This document shows, in pieces, positions 42,958 through 54,566 of a stretch of DNA of 64,000 bases. The notes beneath the pieces are model-generated. The model was not told the DNA's origin. It ran no database searches and saw only the letters and a program-made list of their open reading frames with translations. This DNA is from Stenotrophomonas maltophilia (GTDB taxonomy: Bacteria; Pseudomonadota; Gammaproteobacteria; Xanthomonadales; Xanthomonadaceae). Location of the stretch: positions 28,290 through 92,289 of the forward strand of contig DGLB01000071.1 of the NCBI GenBank assembly GCA_002387845.1. Reading direction: 5' to 3'. Both the position numbers and the translations under genes were made by a program. Every line of letters begins with the position of its first letter. Position 1 is the first letter of the stretch.

Positions 42958-45900
42958 ATGAACACCATTCTCAACCGCCGTCTTCGCGGGTCGGCCCGCG
43001 CCGGCCTGACGCGCTTCCCGTTGGTGCCGACCCTGCTTGCCAGCGCACTGTGGGCGGCGCTGCCGGCAGGTGCTGCCGATTATGTAGGGCCGGTGTACGT
43101 GAACGACGGCACCAGCAAGACTCTTGGCAGCGACGATGTAGTGCGCGTGTCCGACAGCAGCGATGTGGTCTGGGCCAGTGGCAGCGGCAGCACCATCACC
43201 GTGGACGGCAGCCGTCTTGAAGCGTTAGGTTCCGGTGGTGGCGTGTCTGCTTTGGCCGGCGGCCAGATCACCCTGCGTGATGCCACCATCTCGGCCAATG
43301 CCGACACGCTCTACGCCAATGGCGCTGGCAGCGTGATTGACGCAACCAACGTCAGCATCATTCCCGGCGGTACGTCGACCAGCAGCACTGCCATGCAGGC
43401 CAGCGCCGGCGGCGTGATCAACCTCACCGGTGGTGACATCACGTTGAGCACCGTAAGCGGCTCGCTGGTGGCCAGCGATGCAGGCAGTGCAATCCATCTG
43501 GACGGCGTGCAGGTAAGCGCCGGAAAGAGTGGCCGCCTCCGCGCCAGCAATGCGGGCCTGCTGACCGTGCGCGACAGCCAGATCAACTTCGCGCCGGGTG
43601 GCACGCTGGCCGGCTTTGCAGTGGACGGAACCGGCGGCCGTGTCGAGGTGTATGACACCCAAGTGGCCGGGGGCTGGTTCGACGTAAGTGGCGGCAACAG
43701 CAGCCTGCTGCTGCAGAACGTCACCGCCGACTCGGTCGGCGGCAGCCTGCGGGTGATGGGCAACACCACGACGAAGACCTACGCCAGCGCGGAGATCGAC
43801 GGCGGCACCTTCAACACGGTCGGTGGCTACGGCGTCAACATCAACAACTGGGGCAAGGTCAGCGCGCGCAATGCGGCATTCGACGTGCGCGATGGCTTCT
43901 CCGGCTTCTGGCTGGCCAGCGATGAATCGCGGCTCGAGCTGACCGACAGCACGGTCGATACCTGGACCACCGGCAACGGCCACGGCGTTGAGGTGTATTC
44001 GGGTGAAGCCAAGGTGGTGGGCGGTGCGATCACCACCCACGGCGACTCCGTGTATGGCCTGCGGGTCACCGGTTCCACCGGCGGCACCTACAGCCGCATG
44101 GATGCCAGCGGCACCACCCTGACCGTGGCCGGTAACGGCGGCGGCGCTGTGTTCCTGGGCGGCTCGGCGGTGAACGCGGCGCTGGACAACCTGACCATTC
44201 GCGGTGCCGGCACGGGCACGTTCGGCCTGGTGCACATGAACACGGCTGTGCTGTCCAAGGCCGATGCGCTGGACATCCGCATGACCGGCGACAACAGCGG
44301 TGCTTACCGTTCCTACCTGACCGCTTTCGGGCCCTACTGGAACACCGCGTCATTCACCAACAGCAACTTCGAGTCTGCCAGTGGCCCGGCGTTGTGGCTG
44401 CAAGGCAGCAATCACGCGGTAACGCTGGACAACAGCACGGTGACCGCCGGCAATGGTTCCGGCCGCGCGTTGCGGGTGAGCGATACCGTGTTCACCGACG
44501 GCAGCAGCGTCGCCACCAGCCAGGTGGACTTCACTGCGACCAACGGCAGCACGCTGCTGGGCGATATCAGCGTGGACAGCGCAACCGCACAGGTCAACGT
44601 GGCCCTGAGCAACGGCAGCCTGCTGCACGGCGCACTGCTGAACAGCACCGGCAATGCAGTGGCACAGCTGAGCGTGGATGACAGCAGCCAGTGGGCCGTG
44701 CGTGGCGACTCCACCCTTGCCACGCTGAACCATGCCGGCAACATCACCTTCGACGCACCGACTGCGGGCACCTTCAAGACCGTCACCGTGACCGGTGATT
44801 ACGTCGGCCAGGGGGGGCAGTGGGTCTTCAACCGCGCACTGGGCGACGATGCCTCGCCGGGTGACCAGCTGGTCATCGAAGGCAACAGCAGCGGTACCGC
44901 CAGTGTCAGCGTGAACAACGCCGGCGGCGCGGGTGCCGACACCGTTGAGGGCATCCGCCTGATCAGCGTGGGTGGACAGTCCGACGCTGAGTTCAGCCTG
45001 CAGGGCCGCGCCGTGGCCGGTGCCTACGACTACTTCCTGTACAAGGGCGGCGTGACCACGCCAACGGACGGCAACTGGTACCTTCGCTCGGTGTATGTCG
45101 AGCCGGTGGATCCCATTGATCCGGTAGATCCGGTAGATCCGGTAGATCCGGTAGACCCGGTAGACCCGATTGATCCTGTTGACCCGGTCGACCCCGTTGA
45201 TCCCATTGACCCGTTGCCCCCGGTCGATCCCACCCACCCGGTCGATCCGATCCGTCCCGAAGTGGAACGGCCGGAATCGGGTTCCTACCTGGCCAACCAG
45301 AGCGCGGCACAGGGCATGTTCCGGCACAGCCTGTACGACCGTGCCGGTGACCCCGCAGCACGGGCCAACGGCGATGACCAGACCGTGACCTGGGCACGGG
45401 TGCGCAGCAATCAGCCGGAAGGCCGCAACGCCAGCGGCCAGCTGCAGACGGACAGCCACGTCAACAGCGCGCTGGTCGGTGTGGGCCGCCACTTTGCCGC
45501 CAATGCCGGGGGCGAGCTGCAGGTGGGTGCCATGCTGGGTGTCGGCCACGCCAGCAACGACACCCGTTCCAACGTGACCGGCTACACCTCCCGCGGCGTG
45601 GTCGACGGCAGCACCGCAGGCCTGTATGCCACCTGGCTGCAGAATGCGCAGATGGACGGCGGTGCCTATGTGGATGGCTGGCTGCAGTACGGCCGCTTCC
45701 GCAACCGTGTGCAGGGCGAAGGCCTGGCCCAGGAACGCTACCGTTCGCACAGCTGGACGGGCTCGGCCGAAGCCGGTTACACCCTGCCGCTGACCCGCAA
45801 TGAACAACGCGGCGTTTTTGTGGAACCGCAGGTGCAGGTGATCCACAGCCGGTACGACGCCGACCGTGTGGTGGAACAGAACGGCACGGTGGTGGAGCAC

Positions 45901-46206
45901 GGCAACAGCGGCACCACCACTACCCGCGTCGGGGTGCGTATGTACACCCGTGCGGCCGACACCGCACAGCATCCGGTGCAGCCGTACGTAGCGCTGAACT
46001 GGTGGAACGGCGGCAACGATGCGGTCATCCGCATGGACGGTGAGGCACTGCGTCGCCAGCTGCCGCGGGACATCTACGAAGCCAAGGCCGGCGTGCAGGT
46101 GAACCTGGGCGGAAGCTGGCGGGGTTGGGGTGAGCTCAACCGCCAGAGCGGCAGCATGGGCTTCCGCGACATCGGCGCACAGATGGGCGTTTCCTACCGC
46201 TGGTAA
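42958..46206 (+). CDS. Type V autotransporter (pertactin-like beta-helix passenger)
   Basis: A 1082-residue autotransporter. The long signal peptide (RFPLVPTLLASALWAALPAGA) is followed by a beta-helix passenger of about 650 residues built of Gly/Asn/Asp/Thr/Ser-rich repeats, a Pro-Asp repeat linker (about residues 715-765, units of VDP), and a C-terminal translocator barrel of about 290 residues ending GVSYRW, a terminal aromatic motif for BAM. Pertactin-type passengers serve in adhesion. Monocistronic, behind an RcsB-like promoter box and followed by a strong intrinsic terminator. Confidence 0.92.
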   Translation: MNTILNRRLRGSARAGLTRFPLVPTLLASALWAALPAGAADYVGPVYVNDGTSKTLGSDDVVRVSDSSDVVWASGSGSTITVDGSRLEALGSGGGVSALAGGQITLRDATISANADTLYANGAGSVIDATNVSIIPGGTSTSSTAMQASAGGVINLTGGDITLSTVSGSLVASDAGSAIHLDGVQVSAGKSGRLRASNAGLLTVRDSQINFAPGGTLAGFAVDGTGGRVEVYDTQVAGGWFDVSGGNSSLLLQNVTADSVGGSLRVMGNTTTKTYASAEIDGGTFNTVGGYGVNINNWGKVSARNAAFDVRDGFSGFWLASDESRLELTDSTVDTWTTGNGHGVEVYSGEAKVVGGAITTHGDSVYGLRVTGSTGGTYSRMDASGTTLTVAGNGGGAVFLGGSAVNAALDNLTIRGAGTGTFGLVHMNTAVLSKADALDIRMTGDNSGAYRSYLTAFGPYWNTASFTNSNFESASGPALWLQGSNHAVTLDNSTVTAGNGSGRALRVSDTVFTDGSSVATSQVDFTATNGSTLLGDISVDSATAQVNVALSNGSLLHGALLNSTGNAVAQLSVDDSSQWAVRGDSTLATLNHAGNITFDAPTAGTFKTVTVTGDYVGQGGQWVFNRALGDDASPGDQLVIEGNSSGTASVSVNNAGGAGADTVEGIRLISVGGQSDAEFSLQGRAVAGAYDYFLYKGGVTTPTDGNWYLRSVYVEPVDPIDPVDPVDPVDPVDPVDPIDPVDPVDPVDPIDPLPPVDPTHPVDPIRPEVERPESGSYLANQSAAQGMFRHSLYDRAGDPAARANGDDQTVTWARVRSNQPEGRNASGQLQTDSHVNSALVGVGRHFAANAGGELQVGAMLGVGHASNDTRSNVTGYTSRGVVDGSTAGLYATWLQNAQMDGGAYVDGWLQYGRFRNRVQGEGLAQERYRSHSWTGSAEAGYTLPLTRNEQRGVFVEPQVQVIHSRYDADRVVEQNGTVVEHGNSGTTTTRVGVRMYTRAADTAQHPVQPYVALNWWNGGNDAVIRMDGEALRRQLPRDIYEAKAGVQVNLGGSWRGWGELNRQSGSMGFRDIGAQMGVSYRW
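45118..45240 (+). repeat. VDP-coding tandem repeat in the autotransporter
   Basis: Tandem 9-bp units (GATCCGGTA with later variants GACCCGGTA, GACCCGGTC) encode repeated Asp-Pro-Val/Ile between passenger and barrel. The first four units are identical at the DNA level, then drift. Units are multiples of three, so copy changes would keep the frame and only alter linker length. Confidence 0.85.
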
Positions 46207-46217
46207 GGGTCTCCCGG

Positions 46218-46267
46218 GGCGCGTGCACCAGGCTTCCTTGATGGATGCCGGTGCACGCGCCCTTTTT
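46218..46267 (+). terminator. Intrinsic terminator of the autotransporter gene
   Basis: GGCGCGTGCACC (46218-46229) and GGTGCACGCGCC (46250-46261) form a perfect 12-bp stem followed by CTTTTT. Confidence 0.9.
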
Positions 46268-46317
46268 GCTTTCATCCACCTGAACCAATACGGCACGGTG
46301 AGGCCGGTTCGCCGGGT

Positions 46318-46361
46318 TTAAGGATTGGCTGATGTGTGCCGGTGCAGGCGGTTTCTAGCAT
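46318..46361 (+). promoter_or_regulatory. RcsB-like box and -10 of the phosphorelay operon
   Basis: TTAAGGATTGGCTGAT (46318-46333), 21 bp and a C, then -10 TAGCAT (46356-46361). The predicted transcription start, about 7 nt later, coincides with the A of ATG 46368, so the mRNA should be leaderless. Identical layout to 42867 and 54355. Confidence 0.7.
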
Positions 46362-46367
46362 GGGCAC

Positions 46368-49198
<2,831 letters not shown>

Positions 49199-49202
<4 letters not shown>

Positions 49203-50407
49203 CCCCGCTGCGTGTACTGATACTGGAGGACCAGCCGTTCCAGCGTGGCTACCTCGCCAATCTGCTGCACACCTTACCGGGCATTGTGACCCATACCTCG
49301 GGTGATGCGGCCAATGCGGTGGCGATGTGCGACCTGTTCGACTACGACCTGGTGATTACCGACCTGATGATGCCGGGTGTGGATGGCATCCAGTTCATCC
49401 AGGCGCTGGCTGCCAGGGAACACCATCCAAAGCTGTCGCTGGTGAGTTCGGCTCCGCCGCGCATGCTCACCTCCGCACGGTTGATGGCCGAATCGTTGGG
49501 ACTGACCGTGCTGGGCAGCCTGCCCAAGCCGGTGACACAAGCGGACATGGATACGCTGGTGGCGCAGTTGCGCGTGGCACCGCTGACCCAGGGTGCTGCG
49601 GGGGCCGCTGCACCGCTGACGGCCAGTCGCGCGCAACTGCGTGATGCCATCAACAAGGGGGAGATCACCGCCTGGTTTCAACCCAAGAAGTCGCTGGACT
49701 CCGGCCAGGTGGTCGCGGCCGAAGCACTGGTGCGCTGGTGCCATCCCACCTTGGGCACGTTGCCGGCTGGGTCGTTCCTGCCGCTGATCGCTGAGCAGGG
49801 GCTGGAGCCGATGCTGCTCCGACACATTCTGGTGGAGAGCGTGAAGGCGCAGGCGCGCTGGCGCGAACAGGGCTTCCGCATTCCGGTGTCAATCAACCTG
49901 CCACCGCACCTGCTGGAGCGCCCCAGCCTGCCCGATGAGCTGCTGGACCTGACCCTGGCCCACCATGGCCGTCCGGCCGACCTGTGTTTCGAGTTGATGG
50001 AAGGCAGCACCACCGCGCACGTGAGCGACTACTACGCCGGTGCGTGCCGCCTGCGCATGAAGGGCTTTGGCCTGGCCCAGGACGACTTCGGCCAGGGGCT
50101 GAGCTCCGTGCACAACCTGGTAAGCACCCCGTTCACCGAAGTCAAAATTGACCGGGCGCTGGTGAGCGGCTGTGCCCGCGACCCGGCACTGCACGGCGCA
50201 CTGGCCACGGTGATCGCGCTGGGCACCCGGCTGGGCCTGAACATCGTCGCCGAAGGTGTGGAGACCGACGAGGAACTGGCCACGTTGCGCAGACTGGGCT
50301 GCACCCAGGTGCAGGGCTTTCTGATTTCCAGGGCAGTACCTGCCGATGCGTTCGCCGCCCTGTTGGGCCGGGAAGGACGTGCCCGGTCCTATCCACCTTG
50401 CCACTGA
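49199..50407 (+). CDS. REC-EAL cyclic-di-GMP phosphodiesterase (RocR-like)
   Basis: A 402-residue protein: N-terminal receiver (ILEDQPFQRGYL, Asp in VITDLMMPGVDG) and C-terminal EAL domain. Catalytic residues appear intact: AAEALVRW, SINLPPHLL, CFELMEGST, QDDFGQG, EVKIDRALV, VAEGVETDEE and TQVQGFLIS. It should hydrolyse c-di-GMP to pGpG in a phosphorylation-controlled way. Such REC-EAL proteins partner hybrid kinases in the Pseudomonas Roc (Sad) system. Coupled to the upstream kinase by a 4-bp overlap. Confidence 0.92.
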
Positions 50408-50486
50408 CGGCGCGATGGCCGACGATGTCAGCGGAACGCGCCACGCTTTCCCCCACCGTACTGCCGCCGCCCTTCAAGGGGACGTC

Positions 50487-53400
50487 ATGCCCGAAGCCGC
50501 ACCGTTCCGCCAGCTGGCCCGCCGTTCGCTGCGCGTACATGCCCTGCTGATCGGCGTGATCGCACTGGCTACGCTGCAGGCCGGCCTGCTGTTGTCCACT
50601 GCCACCCAGCTGCTGCACAGCGAGCAGGACAGGATTGAGTTCCACTTCCGCCGCCTGACCGGTGCACTGCAGGAACACGAACGCTTCCTGCGTGGCTGGC
50701 GTGTGCAGGACCCCGATCATCCACTGCAACCGGATGGACCGCCGGTCAAGGGGCCAGTCACGTATCTGCCTTTCACCCAGTTGGGCGTCGACCCTGCATT
50801 GCATGACACCACCACACTGCTGGGTCGGCGCTTTACCGGCTTCTACAGCGCGTTCTGGGCCGAGTCACGGTTCCCCTCGCCGCGATGCGTGCTGGTCAAC
50901 CCCGCCGGCACGGCCGGCATTCTGGTGCCCTCCACAATCGATGACGTTGGCTCGGTCCGCCCACCGCTCCCGGCACTGCAGGCAACACTGGGGTACATCA
51001 AGGAACTCGCTCCCGGCGCGTCTTCGCAGCGAGGTGATGTGCGTTGGGCGGGGCGTGAACTCGGCCCGGACAATCCCCGTCTGATATCGATAGCGCGCGC
51101 GCCGCAGGACGCAGCGGCGTGGGGCAGCGGGGGCGGCGGGGGCGGCAGCGCCGGTACACCGTCCATTGCCTGCCTGATGGACGTTTCCCGACTGGATGAT
51201 CACCGCCAGGTGCTGGGTGAATCCATCTATGACCAGTTGTCGATCATCACCCCCGACGCCACGCAGGTGTACGGACCCTCGGTGGCAGCCTCCAGCCAGG
51301 CCGGCCGTGAGTACACGCTGCGCGGCCTGGTCTACCGCATGCGCACCGACGCCGGATGGCAGGTGGTCTATCACGTACGCTGGGCCCGCATTCTCAGTCA
51401 TCCCCGCGGCCCGCTGATTGGCAGCGTCGTGGTGGCACTGCTGCTGGCAGCGGGAGGCAGCCTGCTGCTGCGCAGCTACCGGCGCTCAGTCCTGCAACCG
51501 TTGCGCGCCAACCACGAGCGCCTGCTGGAAAGCGAGGCATTCAGCCGCACCGTGCTGGACAACGCGCCGATTGGCCTGTGCCTGCTGCGCTGTAGCGATG
51601 GCGAGGTGATGCTGGACAACGCACCGGCCCGCAACTGGCTGGGCAACAGCCGTGATGCGCCGGGCTGGCATGGCGCGTGGCGCGCCGCCGCGCAGACCAA
51701 CCTCAGCACCGAACACCCGGGCGGGCAGACGTTCACCACGCCGGGTGGTCGCCACCTGCTGGTGACGGCCACACCTGCCCGCTACCGGGGCGAGCCTGTG
51801 ATGCTGTGCCTGTTTGTTGACCTGACCGCGCAGCATGAAGCCGAACAGGTGCTGCAGCAGGCACGCGTGGCCGCGGACCAGGCCAACCGGGCCAAGAGCC
51901 AGTTCCTGGCCACCATCAGCCATGAAATCCGCACGCCGTTGTACGGGGTGCTGGGCACGCTGGAACTGCTGGGACTGACCCCCTTGGCACACCGGCAACA
52001 GGAGTACCTGAGCACGATCCAGCGCTCCTCATCCACGCTGATGGAGTTGATCAGCGACATTCTGGACGTCTCCAAAGCCGAAGCCGGGCAACTGACCCTG
52101 GAACCCCTGGCATTCAACCCGGCGGTGCTCACCGAGGACGTTGTGCGCTCCTACGCAGCGGCGGCAACGCGCAGACACCTGCAACTGTACGCATGCATCA
52201 ACCCGGACACCGACATCAAGGTGATCGGCGATGCCGCACGTATCCGTCAGGTGTTGAGCAACCTGCTCAGCAACGCAGTCAAGTTTACCGACGCCGGTCG
52301 CATCGTGGTCCGCCTGACCACGTTGCAGGCGACCGGGGAACCGCCTCGCCTGCACTGGCAAGTGGCCGATACCGGAATCGGCATTTCCCAGGAACACCAC
52401 AGCCGTCTGTTTGAAGCTTTCTACCAAGCCAATCCAGGCACCGATGCATTGCGCGGCACCGGCCTGGGCCTCGCCATCAGCGCACACCTGGTAGGAATGA
52501 TGGCCGGCGAACTGCGCGTGGTCAGCGAGAGCGGACTGGGCAGCAGCTTCAGCTTTGCGCTGCCGCTGCCGCGCAGCACCGATCCGGCAGATCCACAGCA
52601 CGGATTTGATCCGCCGCAGACGCTGTATGTACGTTCGCCCTCCCGCGAGCTGGCGGAGAGTATGTGCGACCGCCTGCGCCAGCGCGGCGCGCAGGCACTG
52701 CTGTTCAACATCGAGAATGCAGAGAGTTTCAGCACCGACATGCCGCTGCTGGATGTGGTGCTGGACGAGCCCGCTCCCGAATGGCCCGGCCCGCATGTGG
52801 TGGCCGTGACCGACGGCGGTGACCACGCAGAGTTCACGCAGGGATGTTGGGTGGTTTCAATGCATCGTCTGGATGCCGTGGTCGATGCGTTGCTGCAGGC
52901 AAGTGGACACAGCACGCCGCAAAGCGCGGTGCTGCCCGAACCGCCGCTGCGTCCGCTGGGCCTGCATGTGTTGATCGCCGAGGACAACCCGATCAACCAG
53001 ACCATTCTGCGCGAGCAGCTGGAGCAGCTGGGCTGCCACGCGGTGGTTGCCAGCGATGGCGATGAGGCGCTGGGCTACTGGGAGCAACGGGGTTTCGATG
53101 CGGTGTTGACTGACATCAACATGCCCCATATGGATGGCTACTCGTTGGCCCGCGCCCTGCGCGACAGGGGCGCGGCGGTGCCCATCATCGGTGCCACCGC
53201 GAATGCTGCGCCGGAAGAGCGCGAGCGGTGCCGCGCGGCCGGCATGGACAGTTGCCTGGTCAAGCCGATTTCGCTGCATGCGCTGCACCGTGAGCTCAAC
53301 CCTCTGGTACGCGAGGCCACGTTGGACTCGTCACCCGGTAGTGACGATCCCGCAGATACGTTGGTGGTGCCGGCTCACCTGCGCGCCTTGTTCCTGACCA

Positions 53401-53672
53401 CAATGCGCGACGACCTGCACGCACTGCAGCAGGCCATGCTGCAGGCGGACAGCATGCAGATGCGGCAGATGCTGCACCGCATGGGGGGTGCGCTGGTGAC
53501 CGTGTCTGCCCAGCGACTGGTGAACGAGGTGACCGCCATCGAGGATGCCATCGATGCAGGTACACCGGTTGACCAGGTGGTTGCAGCTGCGGCAACCTTC
53601 CGCCAGCAGCTGGAGCACGCACTATCCCAGTTGGAGCAACATCCACCCGATGACCCGCTTGCGCTTTCCTGA
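50487..53672 (+). CDS. Hybrid sensor kinase with Hpt domain (paralogue of the first)
   Basis: A 1061-residue kinase: TM1 (VHALLIGVIALATLQAGLLL), periplasmic domain with a Gly-rich tract (GSGGGGGGSAG), TM2 (GSVVVALLLAAGGSLLL), HisKA with His479 (TISHEIRTPLYGVLGTLELLG), HATPase, a second ABL-like region (LYVRSPSRELAESMCDRL), a receiver with Asp876 (LTDINMPHMDG) and a C-terminal Hpt with His997 (MLHRMGGAL). It is the only Hpt in the operon and so the likely donor to the RcsB-like regulator. ATG 50487 is chosen for AAGGGGA just upstream. Confidence 0.92.
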   Translation: MPEAAPFRQLARRSLRVHALLIGVIALATLQAGLLLSTATQLLHSEQDRIEFHFRRLTGALQEHERFLRGWRVQDPDHPLQPDGPPVKGPVTYLPFTQLGVDPALHDTTTLLGRRFTGFYSAFWAESRFPSPRCVLVNPAGTAGILVPSTIDDVGSVRPPLPALQATLGYIKELAPGASSQRGDVRWAGRELGPDNPRLISIARAPQDAAAWGSGGGGGGSAGTPSIACLMDVSRLDDHRQVLGESIYDQLSIITPDATQVYGPSVAASSQAGREYTLRGLVYRMRTDAGWQVVYHVRWARILSHPRGPLIGSVVVALLLAAGGSLLLRSYRRSVLQPLRANHERLLESEAFSRTVLDNAPIGLCLLRCSDGEVMLDNAPARNWLGNSRDAPGWHGAWRAAAQTNLSTEHPGGQTFTTPGGRHLLVTATPARYRGEPVMLCLFVDLTAQHEAEQVLQQARVAADQANRAKSQFLATISHEIRTPLYGVLGTLELLGLTPLAHRQQEYLSTIQRSSSTLMELISDILDVSKAEAGQLTLEPLAFNPAVLTEDVVRSYAAAATRRHLQLYACINPDTDIKVIGDAARIRQVLSNLLSNAVKFTDAGRIVVRLTTLQATGEPPRLHWQVADTGIGISQEHHSRLFEAFYQANPGTDALRGTGLGLAISAHLVGMMAGELRVVSESGLGSSFSFALPLPRSTDPADPQHGFDPPQTLYVRSPSRELAESMCDRLRQRGAQALLFNIENAESFSTDMPLLDVVLDEPAPEWPGPHVVAVTDGGDHAEFTQGCWVVSMHRLDAVVDALLQASGHSTPQSAVLPEPPLRPLGLHVLIAEDNPINQTILREQLEQLGCHAVVASDGDEALGYWEQRGFDAVLTDINMPHMDGYSLARALRDRGAAVPIIGATANAAPEERERCRAAGMDSCLVKPISLHALHRELNPLVREATLDSSPGSDDPADTLVVPAHLRALFLTTMRDDLHALQQAMLQADSMQMRQMLHRMGGALVTVSAQRLVNEVTAIEDAIDAGTPVDQVVAAAATFRQQLEHALSQLEQHPPDDPLALS

Positions 53673-53699
53673 CCTTCCCTGCCGGTGTGGAGCCTCCCC

Positions 53700-54341
53700 A
53701 TGAAGACCCCGATCGTCATTGCCGATGATCATCCGATAGTGCTCGCCGGTATTCGCGACGTGATTGATCGAGACCCGGGCCTGAGCGTGGTCGGCCAAGC
53801 CCAGAACCCGGCGGCCTTGGTGGAGCTTGCACGCACGCTGGCCCCGGCCATCATCATCACCGACTACAACATGCCGGGCGACGAGTCACTGGGCGACGGC
53901 ATCAAGCTGATCTCGTACCTGCGCCGGCATTTTCCCGACACCCAGGTGCTGGTGCTGACCATGCTTTCCAACCCGTCCATCATCACCGAGATGTACCGCG
54001 CCGGTGCCGCGGGCGTCGTACGCAAGAGCGGCGACTTGAAGGAGTTGATCGTTGCTGTGCAGGCCGTTCAGGCCAAGCGCGTCTACCGTTCGCCGGAACT
54101 GCCGATTGAGCAGCCCGTGCCCGATGCAGGTGAAGCGTCGTCGGCCAGCGCGCTTTCGCCGCGTGAGTTCGAAGTGATCCGCCTGTTCGCGCACGGCCTG
54201 ACCGTGAACGACATCGCCAAGCAGCTCAACCGCAGCAGCAAGACCGTGAGCACGCAGAAGATCAGCGCGATGCGCAAGCTGGGCACCAAGTCCGATCAGG
54301 AGCTGATCAGCTACTGTCTGGAGTCCGATCTCTTCCGCTGA
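53700..54341 (+). CDS. RcsB-like response regulator
   Basis: A 213-residue NarL/FixJ-family regulator strikingly like RcsB: VIADDHPIVLAGIR, ITDYNMPGDESLGDGIKLIS with phospho-acceptor Asp55, YLRRHFP, and an HTH LSPREFEVIRLFAHGLTVNDIAKQLNRS (split here around Gly) with KTVSTQKISAMRKLG. The corresponding RcsB segments, from memory, are nearly the same. It ends the operon and is 27 bp after the Hpt kinase. Predicted to bind the TAAGGATTGCCTGA boxes upstream of the autotransporter, the operon and the sRNA. Confidence 0.9.
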   Translation: MKTPIVIADDHPIVLAGIRDVIDRDPGLSVVGQAQNPAALVELARTLAPAIIITDYNMPGDESLGDGIKLISYLRRHFPDTQVLVLTMLSNPSIITEMYRAGAAGVVRKSGDLKELIVAVQAVQAKRVYRSPELPIEQPVPDAGEASSASALSPREFEVIRLFAHGLTVNDIAKQLNRSSKTVSTQKISAMRKLGTKSDQELISYCLESDLFR

Positions 54342-54354
54342 CACCCTTCCGGGT

Positions 54355-54398
54355 TTAAGGATTGCCTGATAGCGACCCGCAACCGGCACTCCTATTCT
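54355..54398 (+). promoter_or_regulatory. RcsB-like box and -10 of a predicted sRNA gene
   Basis: TTAAGGATTGCCTGAT (54355-54370), 21 bp and a C, then -10 TATTCT (54393-54398). The box starts 14 bp after the response regulator stop. No ORF follows; a terminator lies about 120 bp downstream. Confidence 0.7.
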
Positions 54399-54404
54399 TT
54401 GCGC

Positions 54405-54523
54405 ACTGGCTGGTTGTGTCGGTGCTTTGACGAGGAGCACCGCTCCCCCACGACGGCCAGAGCAGTAACACGGACGTGCTGTGGCGGTCCCGGCGGGGAT
54501 GAATGGTGCCGGGACCGCTTTTT
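54405..54523 (+). ncRNA. Predicted RcsB-dependent small RNA, about 119 nt
   Basis: Transcription from the -10 at 54393 should start near 54405 and stop at the intrinsic terminator ending 54523. Internal structure: a 7-bp hairpin CGGTGCT (54420-54426) with AGCACCG (54436-54442), then an unpaired C-rich run CTCCCCCA that could pair with Shine-Dalgarno sequences, then the terminator. No convincing ORF. It is placed like a target sRNA of an Rcs-type regulator (compare RprA in enterics). Expression is not proven. Confidence 0.6.
54484..54523 (+). terminator. Intrinsic terminator of the sRNA and phosphorelay operon
   Basis: GCGGTCCCGGC (54484-54494) and GCCGGGACCGC (54508-54518) form a perfect 11-bp stem followed by TTTTT. 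The T tract is on the plus strand only. Confidence 0.92.
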
Positions 54524-54566
54524 CATGTGCGGATGCACACGTGCCGAGCTGGGTGCGCTCGCCAGC

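Noticed and set aside
45030..45233. Minus-strand Gly-Ser-Thr repeat protein
   Set aside because: Only the reverse complement of the VDP-coding repeat.
44350..46296. Minus-strand frame of about 650 codons opposite the autotransporter
   Set aside because: Contains the antisense of the VDP repeat (RINRVYRVYRIYR) and no recognisable domain; a shadow.
50346..50486. Upstream extension of the second hybrid kinase overlapping the EAL gene
   Set aside because: The added residues are not membrane- or signal-like, and ATG 50487 has a good Shine-Dalgarno.
53700..54341. Response regulator as RocA or BvgA instead of RcsB
   Set aside because: The operon resembles Roc/Bvg in composition, but the receiver (MPGD..LGDGIKLI..RRHFP) and HTH follow RcsB closely; RcsB-like is the better label.
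54405..54523. sRNA as a Gac/Rsm-type CsrA sponge
   Set aside because: Few GGA motifs, only one possibly in a loop, and the promoter box is not a GacA box; an Rcs-type sRNA fits better.
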